Below are positions 1 to 9,299 of a stretch of 64,000 bases of DNA, in pieces (position 1 is the stretch's first letter; the number at the start of each line of letters is the position of its first letter). Position numbers and translations under genes: made by a program. The notes under the pieces are model-generated. The model worked only from the letters and a program-made list of their open reading frames with translations. It was not told the DNA's origin and searched no databases. Source of the DNA: Tenacibaculum tangerinum (GTDB lineage: Bacteria; Bacteroidota; Bacteroidia; Flavobacteriales; Flavobacteriaceae); assembly GCF_029853675.1 (NCBI RefSeq), contig NZ_CP122539.1, positions 1,481,001 to 1,545,000 of the forward strand. Reading direction: 5' to 3'.

Positions 1-249
1 CACAATCAGCATTATTTAGGAAATCGAATGCGAAAAAAAGGAGTGATGGAAAAATGTACTTTTTGTGTACAGCGCTCTAGAGCTGGCAAAAATCCAGCAT
101 GTGTTGAGGCTTGCCCTACTGGAGCTCGTATTTTCGGAAACTTGCTCGACCCTAATAGTACCATACGTTGGGTGCTAGAAAATAAAAAAGTATTCAGATT
201 AAAAGAAGATTTAGGTACCGAACCCAAGTTTTGGTACTTCATGGACTAA
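1..249 (+). CDS. 4Fe-4S dicluster ferredoxin subunit, C-terminal part (cut by window edge)
   Basis: The frame is open from base 1 and ends with TAA, so only the last 82 residues are present. Visible is a cysteine cluster CTFCVQR followed by CVEACPTGAR, the arrangement of the last ferredoxin-like repeat in DmsB/PhsB/TtrB/HybA-type electron-transfer subunits. Such subunits pass electrons between a membrane quinol-interacting NrfD-type subunit and a catalytic molybdoenzyme or cytochrome. The next gene, 10 bp downstream, is exactly such an NrfD membrane subunit, so the two form one operon. The catalytic subunit must lie left of the window, so the substrate cannot be named. Confidence 0.85.
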   Translation, partial: HNQHYLGNRMRKKGVMEKCTFCVQRSRAGKNPACVEACPTGARIFGNLLDPNSTIRWVLENKKVFRLKEDLGTEPKFWYFMD

Positions 250-259
250 AAAATATACA

Positions 260-1477
260 ATGAAACAACTCAAAGTTTTTAAAAGTTTAGTTAAAGACAG
301 TTTAGATGCTATTACCAAAGGTTCAAAAAAATACCATCTTTGGATGGCTTTTTTAACCCTAGCCATACTCATAGGCATGTATTGCTATTCTATTCAACTA
401 GAGCGTGGTTTAAGCGTAACTGGAATGACAGATAGGGTAAGTTGGGGATTGTATATTTCTAACTTCACATTTTTAGTAGGTGTTGCCGCCGCCGCCGTTA
501 TGTTGGTAATGCCAACCTATGTATTAAAAGATATTGATTTTAAACAAGCCGTTTTAATTGGTGAGGGATTAGCAGTTTCTGCATTAATTATGTGTTTGGC
601 TTTTGTTATTGCCGATATGGGAGGTCCTTCTGTACTATGGCACATGATTCCGGGTATCGGAGTATTTAATTTTCCTAATTCAATGCTTACTTGGGATGTA
701 ATCGTGTTAAACGGATATCTATTTCTTAATATTACCATTCCGTTTTATATCTTATTCAGACATTATCAAGGAAAAGAAGCAAAAGCTAGCGTGTATGTAC
801 CTGGTGCTATATTATCTGTTTTTTGGGCAGTAGCCATTCACTTAGTTACGGCATTTCTTTATCAAGGTTTACAAGCACGTCCTTTTTGGAACAATGCGTT
901 GTTAGGTCCTCGATTTTTAGCTTCTGCCTTTGCAGCTGGTCCGGCTTTAATTATTTTAGTTTTGGCAATTATCAGAACCTTTACAGCTTTTAAAATTGAA
1001 GATAAAACTATTAAAAAAATTGCGATGGTAGTTACTGTTGCTGCTCAAATAAATATTATCATGTTAGTGTCTGAACTATTTAAAGAATTCTACGCTCCAA
1101 CACACCATAGTGAAAGTGCTTATTATTTATTCTTCGGTTTAGACGGAAAAACAGCTTTGTTACCTTGGATATGGACTGCGATATCTTTAAATGTTTTAGC
1201 AACAGTTATTTTAACATTCCACAAGCTTCGTAACAACTTAAAAGTATTGTACTTCGCTTGTTTTATACTATTTATAGGAATATGGATTGAAAAAGGCTTC
1301 GGATTGATAGTTCCTGGTTTTATACCTGGTCCTTATGGGAAAATTGCTGAATATATGCCAACAGGTATAGAAATAGGAGTTACTTTAGGCATTTGGGCTT
1401 TAGGAGCACTAATTTTTACCATTTTAGCTAAAACAGCTATTGGTATTGAAACAGGGAAATTGAAATATAAAAAATAA
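260..1477 (+). CDS. nrfD: NrfD/PsrC family membrane subunit (DsrP-like)
   Basis: 405 residues with about ten hydrophobic segments, beginning near residue 28 after a short basic N-terminus. The family (NrfD, PsrC, DsrP, HybB) is the integral membrane quinol-oxidising or quinone-reducing partner of an iron-sulfur subunit. The long ten-helix form with a conserved Leu-Glu-Arg-Gly after the first helix resembles the HybB/DsrP branch rather than the eight-helix NrfD proper. It follows the ferredoxin subunit at 10 bp and is the last gene of the transcript, with a terminator about 20 bp downstream. Symbol is by family only; the acceptor or donor of the complex is unknown. Confidence 0.8.
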   Translation: MKQLKVFKSLVKDSLDAITKGSKKYHLWMAFLTLAILIGMYCYSIQLERGLSVTGMTDRVSWGLYISNFTFLVGVAAAAVMLVMPTYVLKDIDFKQAVLIGEGLAVSALIMCLAFVIADMGGPSVLWHMIPGIGVFNFPNSMLTWDVIVLNGYLFLNITIPFYILFRHYQGKEAKASVYVPGAILSVFWAVAIHLVTAFLYQGLQARPFWNNALLGPRFLASAFAAGPALIILVLAIIRTFTAFKIEDKTIKKIAMVVTVAAQINIIMLVSELFKEFYAPTHHSESAYYLFFGLDGKTALLPWIWTAISLNVLATVILTFHKLRNNLKVLYFACFILFIGIWIEKGFGLIVPGFIPGPYGKIAEYMPTGIEIGVTLGIWALGALIFTILAKTAIGIETGKLKYKK

Positions 1478-1497
1478 AATCATTTTAGATATAACAG

Positions 1498-1532
1498 AAA
1501 AAGACTAACATAAAAATAAGTTAGTCTTTTTT
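1498..1532 (+). terminator. Rho-independent terminator of the NrfD operon
   Basis: GACTAAC (1503-1509) pairs with GTTAGTC (1520-1526), flanked by A5 on the left and T6 on the right, giving a 12-bp extended stem with a 10-nt loop and a U-tract. Confidence 0.85.
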
Positions 1533-1539
1533 ATTTAAT

Positions 1540-1596
1540 AACGTGATTTGGGAGTAATTTGTCCCATTCTTTATAGGCTATAGATACTAACATATT
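1540..1596. mobile_element. Relic of an IS982-type element end
   Basis: About 55 bp here align, at roughly 70% identity by eye, with the left terminus of the IS982-type element at 34227-34283 (shared blocks ACGTGA, TTCTTT, TAGG, TAT.GATA.TAA.AT). No transposase sequence or second terminus is recognisable in the rest of 1597-1816, where I see nothing else, so this is a solitary end fragment. Confidence 0.5.
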
Positions 1597-1816
1597 TGAA
1601 GACCTTTGTACGAAACTCTAAAAACTCTTTTTTACACAAAATATTATAATATGATAATGTAAAAGGCACACCCCTATTTCATGTGAAGCGTCTGTTTTAT
1701 TAAAACATAAGTCTAAACCTAAAGCACAATATCATACCGTAAGACTCCCCCTAAAACTTCTAAAAAATTCTTTATAATTCAATCATAAAAGAAAGACAAC
1801 ACTTATTTTGAGATGA

Positions 1817-2851
1817 CTATTTCTTAAAATCCTTTACACTCTGCAAAACAACTGCATCAAACGCTTCTCCTCCGTTGAGAAATTCACTTTTAATAGCGAT
1901 ATACTGAAGTGAATTAATCTTACCTTCCAAACGCATATAATCTTTTTCAGTAGTTAGAATGATTTTTTGTTCAGAGCGCAAGTCTTCATACGCTTTTTTA
2001 ATAGTTGCAATATCTTTATCTGTAAAATTGTGATGGTCTGGAAAGTTTAACTGTTTATAACCTACTTTCTTTTTCTTTAAAAACTGTAACAAAGGAGTCG
2101 GATTGGCAATTCCTGTAATTAACAACACTTCCTTTTGTTGCAGGTCTTCAATCGACATTTCTTCTCTTCCTTTTATTGTTTCATCATACGCAATGGTTGT
2201 AAAAAACACCTGCTGATACGATTTAGGATGGAGTTTTTGTAGAATCTTTTCTTGCGCTGCTTCCGATAAATTTTCAGGACATTTGGTAACCACTATTACA
2301 GCGGCTCTTTTAGCTCCTCTCCTACTCTCTCGCAAATTTCCTGTGGGCAACAAAAAATCATTTACATATAAATCGTTGTATTTTGTAAGTAAAATATAGG
2401 TACTCGCCGTTACTTTTCTATGCTGGTACGCATCGTCTAGCAACACAACTTCTGGCGGATTCTCTCTCGCTAACAATTGCTGAATCCCATTAGTTCTATC
2501 GGCATCCACAGCTATCGTAACCTCATTTTTAAACTTTTTGTAAAATTGTAAAGGTTCATCCCCTACATCTTCAGCAGTATGTGTATCATTTACGATTTGA
2601 AAACCCTCTGTTTTACGCTTATAACCACGACTCAAGACCGCTATTCTATAGTCACTTTTTAATAAACGAATTAAATATTCAATTTGTGGAGATTTCCCTG
2701 TACCGCCCACACTCAAATTTCCAACAGCAATCACAGGGATATCAAAAGACGTAGATCGTAAGATACCAATATTAAAAAACCAATTGCGAATCCTCGTAAT
2801 GACATCGTACAAAACGGCAAACGGAAACAATAAAAATCGAAGTAATTTCAT
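1817..2851 (-). CDS. lpxK: Tetraacyldisaccharide 4'-kinase (lipid A biosynthesis)
   Basis: 344 residues, the usual LpxK length. It phosphorylates the 4' position of the lipid A disaccharide at the inner face of the inner membrane. Visible are the N-terminal hydrophobic anchor (residues 1-20), the Walker A-like loop VGNLSVGGTGKSP near residues 42-54, the SRGYKRK motif and a DDAYQHR motif matching the conserved DDGFQHR of the family. It is divergently oriented to the Nif3 gene with about 175 bp between them. Confidence 0.93.
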   Translation of the reverse strand: MKLLRFLLFPFAVLYDVITRIRNWFFNIGILRSTSFDIPVIAVGNLSVGGTGKSPQIEYLIRLLKSDYRIAVLSRGYKRKTEGFQIVNDTHTAEDVGDEPLQFYKKFKNEVTIAVDADRTNGIQQLLARENPPEVVLLDDAYQHRKVTASTYILLTKYNDLYVNDFLLPTGNLRESRRGAKRAAVIVVTKCPENLSEAAQEKILQKLHPKSYQQVFFTTIAYDETIKGREEMSIEDLQQKEVLLITGIANPTPLLQFLKKKKVGYKQLNFPDHHNFTDKDIATIKKAYEDLRSEQKIILTTEKDYMRLEGKINSLQYIAIKSEFLNGGEAFDAVVLQSVKDFKK

Positions 2852-3026
2852 TGTCTCAAAAGTAGTAATTTAGTTATAAAAAAGAAGTCAGGAATTAGAA
2901 TTAGGTTCAGAGTTGGTAAATTCGTGCTTCTACATACAAACAAAACTCGTAACTTTAAGAACCTTGCAAATAGTTAAACAGTTAAACTTTGTAACTTTAC
3001 AACGTTGTAACTTTTAAACTCAAAAA

Positions 3027-4121
3027 ATGCAAATAAAAGACGTTACCAACTATATCGAGCAATTAGCACCTCTTTCGTATGCGGAAGATTTTGATAATGT
3101 TGGTTTATTAATAGGAAATTACACGACGGAAGTAACTGGTGTTTTAGTTACTTTAGATACCCTTGAAGAAACGGTAGATGAAGCAATTGCCAACGACTGC
3201 AACCTCATCGTCAGCTTTCACCCTATTATATTTAGCGGATTAAAAAAAATAAACGGTAACAATTATGTAGAACGTGTGGTACTAAAAGCCATTCAGCACA
3301 ACATTGCTATTTATGCTACACACACTGCTTTAGATAATGTAAACAATGGTGTTTCTGCAAAAATGGGGGAAGTTTTGGGCTTAGAAAACATGAAAACACT
3401 CATTCCTAAAAAAGGAATCATTAAAAAGCTAACAACCTACGTTCCGAGCAAAGCAGCTACTAATCTTCGTGAAAAATTATTTGAAGCAGGTGCAGGAAGT
3501 ATTGGAAATTACGATCATTGCTCTTTTAATATAGAAGGAAAAGGAAGCTACAGAGGAAATGAAAATTCTAATCCTACCGTAGGCGAAAAAGGAACGTTAA
3601 TGTTTGAAGAAGAAACCTGTATTACCGTTACCTTCGATTCGTTTTTAGAACGAAAAATACGTACTACACTTTTTAAACACCATCCTTACGAAGAAGTTGC
3701 TTACGAAATTATTACTCTAGACAATCAACATCAACAAGTAGGTATGGGAATGGTAGGAGAACTTCCATCCGCAATGAATGAAAAAGATTTTTTGTTATTT
3801 GCAAAAAACACCTTTAAAACTGGGTGTGTACGACACTCAGAATTACGAAACAAACCTATTAAAAAAGTAGCGGTATTAGGAGGTTCTGGAAGTTTTGCCA
3901 TATCAAGCGCAAAGCGCGCTGGTGCCGATGCTTATATTAGTGCTGATTTTAAATATCATGAGTTTTTTAAAGCCGAAAAAAACATTGTGCTTGTTGATGT
4001 TGGACATTATGAAAGCGAACAGTTTACAAAAAATATTTTAGTTGATTATCTTAATAAAAAATTTAGTACTTTTGCAATTATTTTAAGCGAAAAGAGTACA
4101 AATCCTATACACTATATTTAA
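3027..4121 (+). CDS. Nif3-like dinuclear metal centre protein
   Basis: 364 residues, matching the long Bacteroidetes/Firmicutes Nif3 (YqfO type), in which two Nif3 halves flank a central insert domain. Metal-ligand motifs are visible: SFHPIIFSG and THTALDN in the N-terminal half and DVGHYESE near the C-terminus. The family forms hexameric toroids; its biochemical role is unsettled (annotated as GTP cyclohydrolase I type 2 in places). The next gene starts 3 bp after the stop codon, the conserved flavobacterial pairing of Nif3 with a zinc-ribbon coiled-coil protein. Confidence 0.9.
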   Translation: MQIKDVTNYIEQLAPLSYAEDFDNVGLLIGNYTTEVTGVLVTLDTLEETVDEAIANDCNLIVSFHPIIFSGLKKINGNNYVERVVLKAIQHNIAIYATHTALDNVNNGVSAKMGEVLGLENMKTLIPKKGIIKKLTTYVPSKAATNLREKLFEAGAGSIGNYDHCSFNIEGKGSYRGNENSNPTVGEKGTLMFEEETCITVTFDSFLERKIRTTLFKHHPYEEVAYEIITLDNQHQQVGMGMVGELPSAMNEKDFLLFAKNTFKTGCVRHSELRNKPIKKVAVLGGSGSFAISSAKRAGADAYISADFKYHEFFKAEKNIVLVDVGHYESEQFTKNILVDYLNKKFSTFAIILSEKSTNPIHYI

Positions 4122-4124
4122 CAG

Positions 4125-4894
4125 ATGGCAAAAAAGAAATAACGGTAGAAGAAAAATTAAGAGCGTTATACGATTTACAGTTAATCGATTCGAGAATTGA
4201 CGAAATTAGAAACGTTCGTGGTGAATTACCTTTAGAAGTAGAAGATTTAGAAGATGAAGTTGCCGGATTAAACAAAAGACTTTCTAATTTAGCTGAAGAT
4301 GTTAAAAATTTAGAAACTGATATTAGCAATAAAAAATTAGCGATTGAAGAGTCTAAAAACTTAATTAAAAAGTACGAAGAACAACAAAAAAATGTTCGTA
4401 ACAACCGTGAATTCGATTCTTTATCTAAAGAAATTGAGTATCAAGAATTAGAAATTCAATTATCTGAAAAAAGAATCAAAGAATACAAGGCTAAAATTGC
4501 TCAGAAGAAAGAGGTTATCGAAAAAACGAAAGGAAAGTTAACACAACAAGAAACGCATTTAGCGCATAAAAAAGGAGAGTTAGACGCTATTTTAAAAGAA
4601 ACTGAAAAAGAAGAAAAATTGTTGAAAGAAAAGTCTGAAGAATTTTCGCAATCTATCGACAAGCATTTACTAACAGCTTATAAAAGAATTAGAACCAAAG
4701 TAAGAAACGGATTGGCTGTAGTTGCTATTGAACGTGGTGCTGCTGGTGGTTCTTTCTTTACCATTCCTCCACAAGTGCAATTAGAAATCGCGAACCGTAA
4801 AAAGATTACCATCGATGAGCACAGTGGTCGTATTTTAGTAGACCCTGCTTTGGCACAAGAAGAAAAAGAAAAAATTGACAACTTATTTGCTTAA
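4125..4894 (+). CDS. C4-type zinc ribbon coiled-coil protein, frame broken at a slippery A-run near the start
   Basis: ATG at 4125 opens MAKKK and stops at TAA 4140-4142. In the -1 frame from 4136 an uninterrupted reading frame runs to 4894: EITVEEKLRALYDLQ, then a long coiled coil (about residues 25-180), then a GGSFFTIPP segment and a short C-terminal domain. This is the known family of coiled-coil proteins with a C-terminal zinc-ribbon-like region found beside Nif3. The bases AAAAAAG at 4130-4136 form A_AAA_AAG in the zero frame, the classic -1 frameshift heptamer, and the shift restores the expected N-terminus. Alternatives are a one-base loss in the A-run (mutation or sequencing error). 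The cysteines expected in a true C4 ribbon are not apparent here. The coiled-coil identity is clear, the frameshift mechanism is open. Confidence 0.75.
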
Positions 4895-4916
4895 TATTTT
4901 TTCTTTAAAATAGATA

Positions 4917-4948
4917 CAAAGCCTCCATTTATTTTGGAGGCTTTTTTT
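4917..4948 (+). terminator. Rho-independent terminator after the Nif3/zinc-ribbon operon
   Basis: GCCTCC (4921-4926) pairs with GGAGGC (4936-4941 region), preceded by AAA and followed by T7. Confidence 0.85.
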
Positions 4949-4987
4949 ATGTCTACCCTTTTCAGTAAAACTTATAATTGATACCAT

Positions 4988-5614
4988 TTATAATTTCATA
5001 CACTTTTTCAATACTTTCTCTGCCCTTTCTATATTAAATTTTGGATAGAATTTTTCAGTTATTTTTTCTTTCTCCCCCAACGCTATCGCTTTTTTAATAT
5101 TAGCACAAAACGGTTTGGTAGACTGACCAAAAAAACGGGCTGTTCCCATATCGGATTCTGCTTTACTTAAAATAACTCTCGGGTTGTTAGGAGCTATTTT
5201 TAATGCTTTCTCATACAATCCTGCATTTTTCATCGATAGGGTCATTCCATATTTCTGTCCGTCAAAAGCCATGTACGAAGTATGTAATAATGCTTGCATA
5301 ATTAATATTTCAGGGTTTTCGGGTGAAATAGAATTCGCAGTATCTATAAACTCCTGTGCCTTATGTAACTTCGCTATTCGCATTGCTTCCTCTTTTATTT
5401 GAAAACTTTCTAATATATAAATCGTTCCTGCATAATAAGATGGCAACCAATTTTCTTTTTCTACTTTAGAAATACGTTCGAATAATTGGGCTGCTTCTGT
5501 TGTTTTGTTTTCTTTCCACAACTCAAAAGCCTTTTCCATTCCTTTTTCATATTGGGTTTGTGCTGAGATACTGATGGTACATAGAAGTACTAATAATGTG
5601 ATTATTTTTTTCAT
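4988..5614 (-). CDS. Secreted TPR-containing protein
   Basis: 208 residues with a Sec signal peptide (residues 1-18, cleavage after ISAQ). The rest is helical with TPR-like spacing: EKGMEKAFELWKENK, ALLHTSYMAFDG and GLYEKALKIAPNNPRVILS. No catalytic motif. Homologues are common in flavobacteria as uncharacterised tetratricopeptide proteins. It is co-oriented with the TonB receptor upstream (about 100 bp apart) and may share its transcript. Function not inferable beyond a periplasmic or outer-membrane-associated scaffold. Confidence 0.75.
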   Translation of the reverse strand: MKKIITLLVLLCTISISAQTQYEKGMEKAFELWKENKTTEAAQLFERISKVEKENWLPSYYAGTIYILESFQIKEEAMRIAKLHKAQEFIDTANSISPENPEILIMQALLHTSYMAFDGQKYGMTLSMKNAGLYEKALKIAPNNPRVILSKAESDMGTARFFGQSTKPFCANIKKAIALGEKEKITEKFYPKFNIERAEKVLKKCMKL

Positions 5615-5716
5615 TTTTTGTTGATTTTAGTTTATACTTCAAATATCTTTTGATTGCGATGTTTTTTATAAAAAAGAACACCGAGCTGTTATTTTTTATG
5701 GCTGAATTGTGGTCGT

Positions 5717-7873
5717 TTATAAGTTATTTAACTGGTTCTCTTTTTTGTCATCGCTAATCGTCCAAAAGAACCCTACAAAAAAGAAACTATCGACCGATGG
5801 TATAATCGCCTGTCGATTAAAAAAACCTTCTGAATTTGGTGTATTCTTATAATTGTAACCAAATACATTCTGGGTACCTAAAACATTATTTATTGAGAAA
5901 TACAAGATTTTTTGTTGACTTATTAAGTACGCCCAGTTTACACTTACCGAATGGTAGTTTTTAGTTTTCTCATTTAAAAACCCACCCTTATTAGGATTAG
6001 TGTAACTTCTTCCTGAAGCAAAATTATAACTCATTCCTACTTGACTCTTCCAATCTGGAATCCAATGTTTTGCAACAACCGATAGGTTGTGCGTTGATGC
6101 AAAATTAGGTCTTGCTTTTACTGGGTAGTTTTTGTAATCTCTTTCTGTATCTAACAACGAATAAGAAATCCAATAATCTGTATTTTTTATATTTTTATTA
6201 TCTCTCCAAAAAACATCTATTCCTTTAGAAAATCCCTCTCCTGAATTTGAGAAATTTGAATATGGCAATGGTGTATCAGTATCGTATTTTACCAAATCTT
6301 GATATTTTTTATAATATCCTTCTATTCTTAGAATCTGTTTATTTTTTACATACTGATAATTCGCTATGAAATGAGATGTATGCGCTGCTTTAAACTGCGT
6401 ATTGAATTTCAGATATTCGTTTTCAGGATTCTGATAAAAACGTCCGTAAGCAAATGAAAACTGTGCATTTTCTCCCGATTTATACGCTATCGAAGCTCTT
6501 GGCGAAATGGTAAACTCACGTAACAGCTCAGAATTTTCCATACGTAGCCCTATTTTCGTTCCTAATTTTTTAGAAAAGAAAATAGCTGCTTCTGCAAAAC
6601 TTCCAAAGATATTATTATCAAATCCGTAGGTGGCATTTCCATTTATTTCACTGGTATAATCTTCAGAAAAATTGGTCATAAAATACTCAGCACCAACGTT
6701 CAGTTTGAATCGGTTTGAAAACCTCTTTTTCAATGTTGCTTTCACATGAGCTGAGTTTTCATTATCTACCACCTTATCATCTACTATATTTATTTTTGAG
6801 TTATCGTTGGTAAACGATACTCCTCCTGTAACTGTCCAATTATCAGCAAAGTGTTGTTTATAAGTTCCATTGAAATACAAGTTTCTATTTTTTAGCCCAA
6901 AACGAAATCCGTTTTCATAATTAATATTTTCTTGAATTAAATCGAAATCGGCATAACTATACGCCCCGTAAAACTTTAACAACGATTCGTTTTTAAATCT
7001 AAATCGATACACCGCTTCTCCGTTTAATGACTGAATTGGCTTCTTCCAAGTATTTCTATCAGGAAATAATTCTTGATAGGGTGCTAAGTTGATATACGAA
7101 GTATTGACGCTTAGCGAATTCTTTCCAAAAACTTGCGTATTTCCGACTCCTAAACCAACTGTCATTAACGATACATCTGTCTTCTCTTTTATTGCTTCGT
7201 CGTTAGTATTTAGCAATAAAACACTCGACAAAGCTTGTCCGTATTCCGCAGAATACCCTCCTGTTGAAAAGGTAATTCCTTTGAATAAAAACGGAGAAAA
7301 TCGACCACGAGTAGGAATATTCGGTGCCGACGGGCTGTAGGGTGTAAATACTCGAATTCCATCAATAAAAACTTGTGTTTCACCCGCTTCTCCTCCACGC
7401 ACAAACAAACGACCATCTTCACTTACCGAAGATGTACCTGGTAAGGTTTGTAACGCCCCAACAAAATCTCCTAAAGCACTTGCAGTGGTTACGACATCTA
7501 AAGGTTTTAAAGCGGTTACTTTTGCGTTATCTCCCGCTTCAAAGGTTCCTGCATTTATGATTACTGCATCTAAGGTATTGACATCTTCATGAAGTAGTAT
7601 TTTTACATTTTTAAATGTTGCTACATCGGCGGTTTTTGTATACGTTTCAAAAGAAATAAAAGACAGCGTTAATGTTTGCAATCCTTTTTCTGAAGTTGTA
7701 AAAGAGAAGTTTCCTTTTTCGTCAGAGGAAGTTCCGTCGTAAGTTCCTTCTAAATACACATTAGCCCCTTCAATAGGAATCCCTTTCGCATCGGTTACTC
7801 TTCCTGAAATCGTAGTTTGTGCGATGACTAGTGTATACGTTAAAAAACACACTATAAGTAGTACTTGTTTCAT
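5717..7873 (-). CDS. TonB-dependent receptor with carboxypeptidase-regulatory N-domain
   Basis: 718 residues. Signal peptide (1-18), then a CarboxypepD_reg-like beta-sandwich (about 20-105, beginning TTISGRVTDAKGIPIEGANV), plug domain (about 120-230 with RLFVRGGEAGETQVFIDGI), then an outer-membrane beta-barrel. It lies in the outer membrane and takes up an unidentified ligand using TonB energy. No SusD partner follows it, so a polysaccharide-type SusCD system is unlikely; metal chelates or small molecules are more plausible. It precedes a small TPR protein in the same direction. Confidence 0.88.
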   Translation of the reverse strand: MKQVLLIVCFLTYTLVIAQTTISGRVTDAKGIPIEGANVYLEGTYDGTSSDEKGNFSFTTSEKGLQTLTLSFISFETYTKTADVATFKNVKILLHEDVNTLDAVIINAGTFEAGDNAKVTALKPLDVVTTASALGDFVGALQTLPGTSSVSEDGRLFVRGGEAGETQVFIDGIRVFTPYSPSAPNIPTRGRFSPFLFKGITFSTGGYSAEYGQALSSVLLLNTNDEAIKEKTDVSLMTVGLGVGNTQVFGKNSLSVNTSYINLAPYQELFPDRNTWKKPIQSLNGEAVYRFRFKNESLLKFYGAYSYADFDLIQENINYENGFRFGLKNRNLYFNGTYKQHFADNWTVTGGVSFTNDNSKINIVDDKVVDNENSAHVKATLKKRFSNRFKLNVGAEYFMTNFSEDYTSEINGNATYGFDNNIFGSFAEAAIFFSKKLGTKIGLRMENSELLREFTISPRASIAYKSGENAQFSFAYGRFYQNPENEYLKFNTQFKAAHTSHFIANYQYVKNKQILRIEGYYKKYQDLVKYDTDTPLPYSNFSNSGEGFSKGIDVFWRDNKNIKNTDYWISYSLLDTERDYKNYPVKARPNFASTHNLSVVAKHWIPDWKSQVGMSYNFASGRSYTNPNKGGFLNEKTKNYHSVSVNWAYLISQQKILYFSINNVLGTQNVFGYNYKNTPNSEGFFNRQAIIPSVDSFFFVGFFWTISDDKKENQLNNL

Positions 7874-8109
7874 TTTTGTTCGTTTTTGACACTACAAAAC
7901 TGCTTTGTTTTCAAACTTCAACACAAAAAGAACTACCCAACTGTATAATTTTGTAGATGAACTGTTTTATGTATCAAAACGAAAATTACTCGACTGCTTA
8001 CATTTTACCATTCTTGCTTTAGATTATTCAAATCTTGCTAAATTTTAATGTGCAATACCTACAATACTTTTGATAATGTTGTACTTTTACATAGTATAAA
8101 TTAACAACA

Positions 8110-8757
8110 ATGGCACACGATTTAAGTGACTATAGAAAATCTTACGAAAAAAGAGAGTTACTAGAGAGTAACTGTCCTGAAAATCCTATTGAATTATTTA
8201 GAGACTGGTTTTTTGCTGCAGATGAATCTGAAATGGTAGATGAGGCAAACGCCATGACTATTGCTTCAATCGGGTTAGACGGTTTTCCGAAAAGCAGGGT
8301 TGTCTTATTAAAAAAATATACGTGGGAAGGTTTTATTTTTTATACCAATTACAACTCTGAGAAAGGAAGGGCTATTTTAAACAACAATAATGTTTGTTTA
8401 TCCTTTTTTTGGGCAGGTTTAGAGCAACAAATTATCATTAAAGGAAAAGCAGAGAAACTTGCTGAGAATTTATCTGACGGATATTTCGAGTCGAGACCAG
8501 ACGGAAGCAAGCTTGGAGCTTGGGCTTCTAATCAAAGTGAAGTGGTTGCTTCACGTGGTGAGTTGGATGACAGGCTAATTTCTTTTGAAAAAAAGTTTAA
8601 AAATCAAGAAATTCCTAGACCTAAACATTGGGGAGGCTTTATCGTAAAACCTCTTTCTATTGAGTTTTGGCAGGGGCGTCCAAACCGTATGCACGACCGT
8701 ATACGTTATACTTTGCAAAAAGATTTTTCTTGGAAAGTTGAACGTTTAGCTCCTTAA
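8110..8757 (+). CDS. pdxH: Pyridoxamine 5'-phosphate oxidase
   Basis: 215 residues, full length. It oxidises pyridoxine- or pyridoxamine-phosphate to pyridoxal 5'-phosphate with FMN and O2. The FMN-binding segment PKSRVVLLKKYTWEGFIFYTNY (in part), the SRGELDDR region and the C-terminal signature EFWQGRPNRMHDRIRY (in part) are all visible. It starts a run of three co-directional genes (pdxH, SixA-like, Ppx-like) with short gaps of 40 and 13 bp. Confidence 0.95.
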   Translation: MAHDLSDYRKSYEKRELLESNCPENPIELFRDWFFAADESEMVDEANAMTIASIGLDGFPKSRVVLLKKYTWEGFIFYTNYNSEKGRAILNNNNVCLSFFWAGLEQQIIIKGKAEKLAENLSDGYFESRPDGSKLGAWASNQSEVVASRGELDDRLISFEKKFKNQEIPRPKHWGGFIVKPLSIEFWQGRPNRMHDRIRYTLQKDFSWKVERLAP

Positions 8758-8797
8758 TTTTATATTTACTTATATTTACATCGTATTTTATATTTGA

Positions 8798-9286
8798 ATG
8801 AAAACACTTTATATCGTTCGTCACGCTAAATCATCATGGGAATATGATAGCGTTAAAGATATTGACAGACCATTAAAAGAGCGCGGTATTAACGATGCCC
8901 ATCTTTTATCTAAATACCTAGCGGAAGAAATTAAAAGACCCGATGTATTTCTTTCGAGTAGCGCCAATAGGGCGTTGCATACGGCTGTTATTTTTTGTGA
9001 AAATTTTGAGTATCCGCTCTCCAATCTTAAAATAAAACGTCAGTTGTATAGCTTTAGTGATGGCTATTTAGTTAAAACGGTAAAAGCTCTTGACGATAGT
9101 TTTAACAGTGCTATTGTATTTAGTCACGACCACGGTATTAATAGTTTTGTAAACAAGTTTGGAAGTAAACCTATTGCACATGTTGCTACTTGTGGTGTTG
9201 TTGGAATAGCTTTTGATACCAAACACTGGAAAGACATAAAGAAAGGAAACACTATTTTAATAGAGTTTCCTAAAAACCATAGATAA
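8798..9286 (+). CDS. SixA-like histidine phosphatase
   Basis: 162 residues. The N-terminal phosphohistidine motif is LYIVRHAKSSW, with the catalytic His at residue 9 and Arg at 8; a second conserved His occurs in VFSHDHGI. This is the short branch-2 histidine phosphatase type related to E. coli SixA, which removes phosphate from HPt histidines or other small substrates. It is cytoplasmic, with no signal peptide. It sits 13 bp before the exopolyphosphatase-like gene, a pairing often seen in flavobacteria together with polyphosphate metabolism; a link to phosphate metabolism is inference. Confidence 0.85.
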   Translation: MKTLYIVRHAKSSWEYDSVKDIDRPLKERGINDAHLLSKYLAEEIKRPDVFLSSSANRALHTAVIFCENFEYPLSNLKIKRQLYSFSDGYLVKTVKALDDSFNSAIVFSHDHGINSFVNKFGSKPIAHVATCGVVGIAFDTKHWKDIKKGNTILIEFPKNHR

Positions 9287-9299
9287 ACCTACATATATT

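Noticed and set aside
4619..4894. Independent 91-residue gene starting at TTG 4619
   Set aside because: It is the 3' part of the longer coiled-coil frame that is open from 4136; there is no reason for a separate start.
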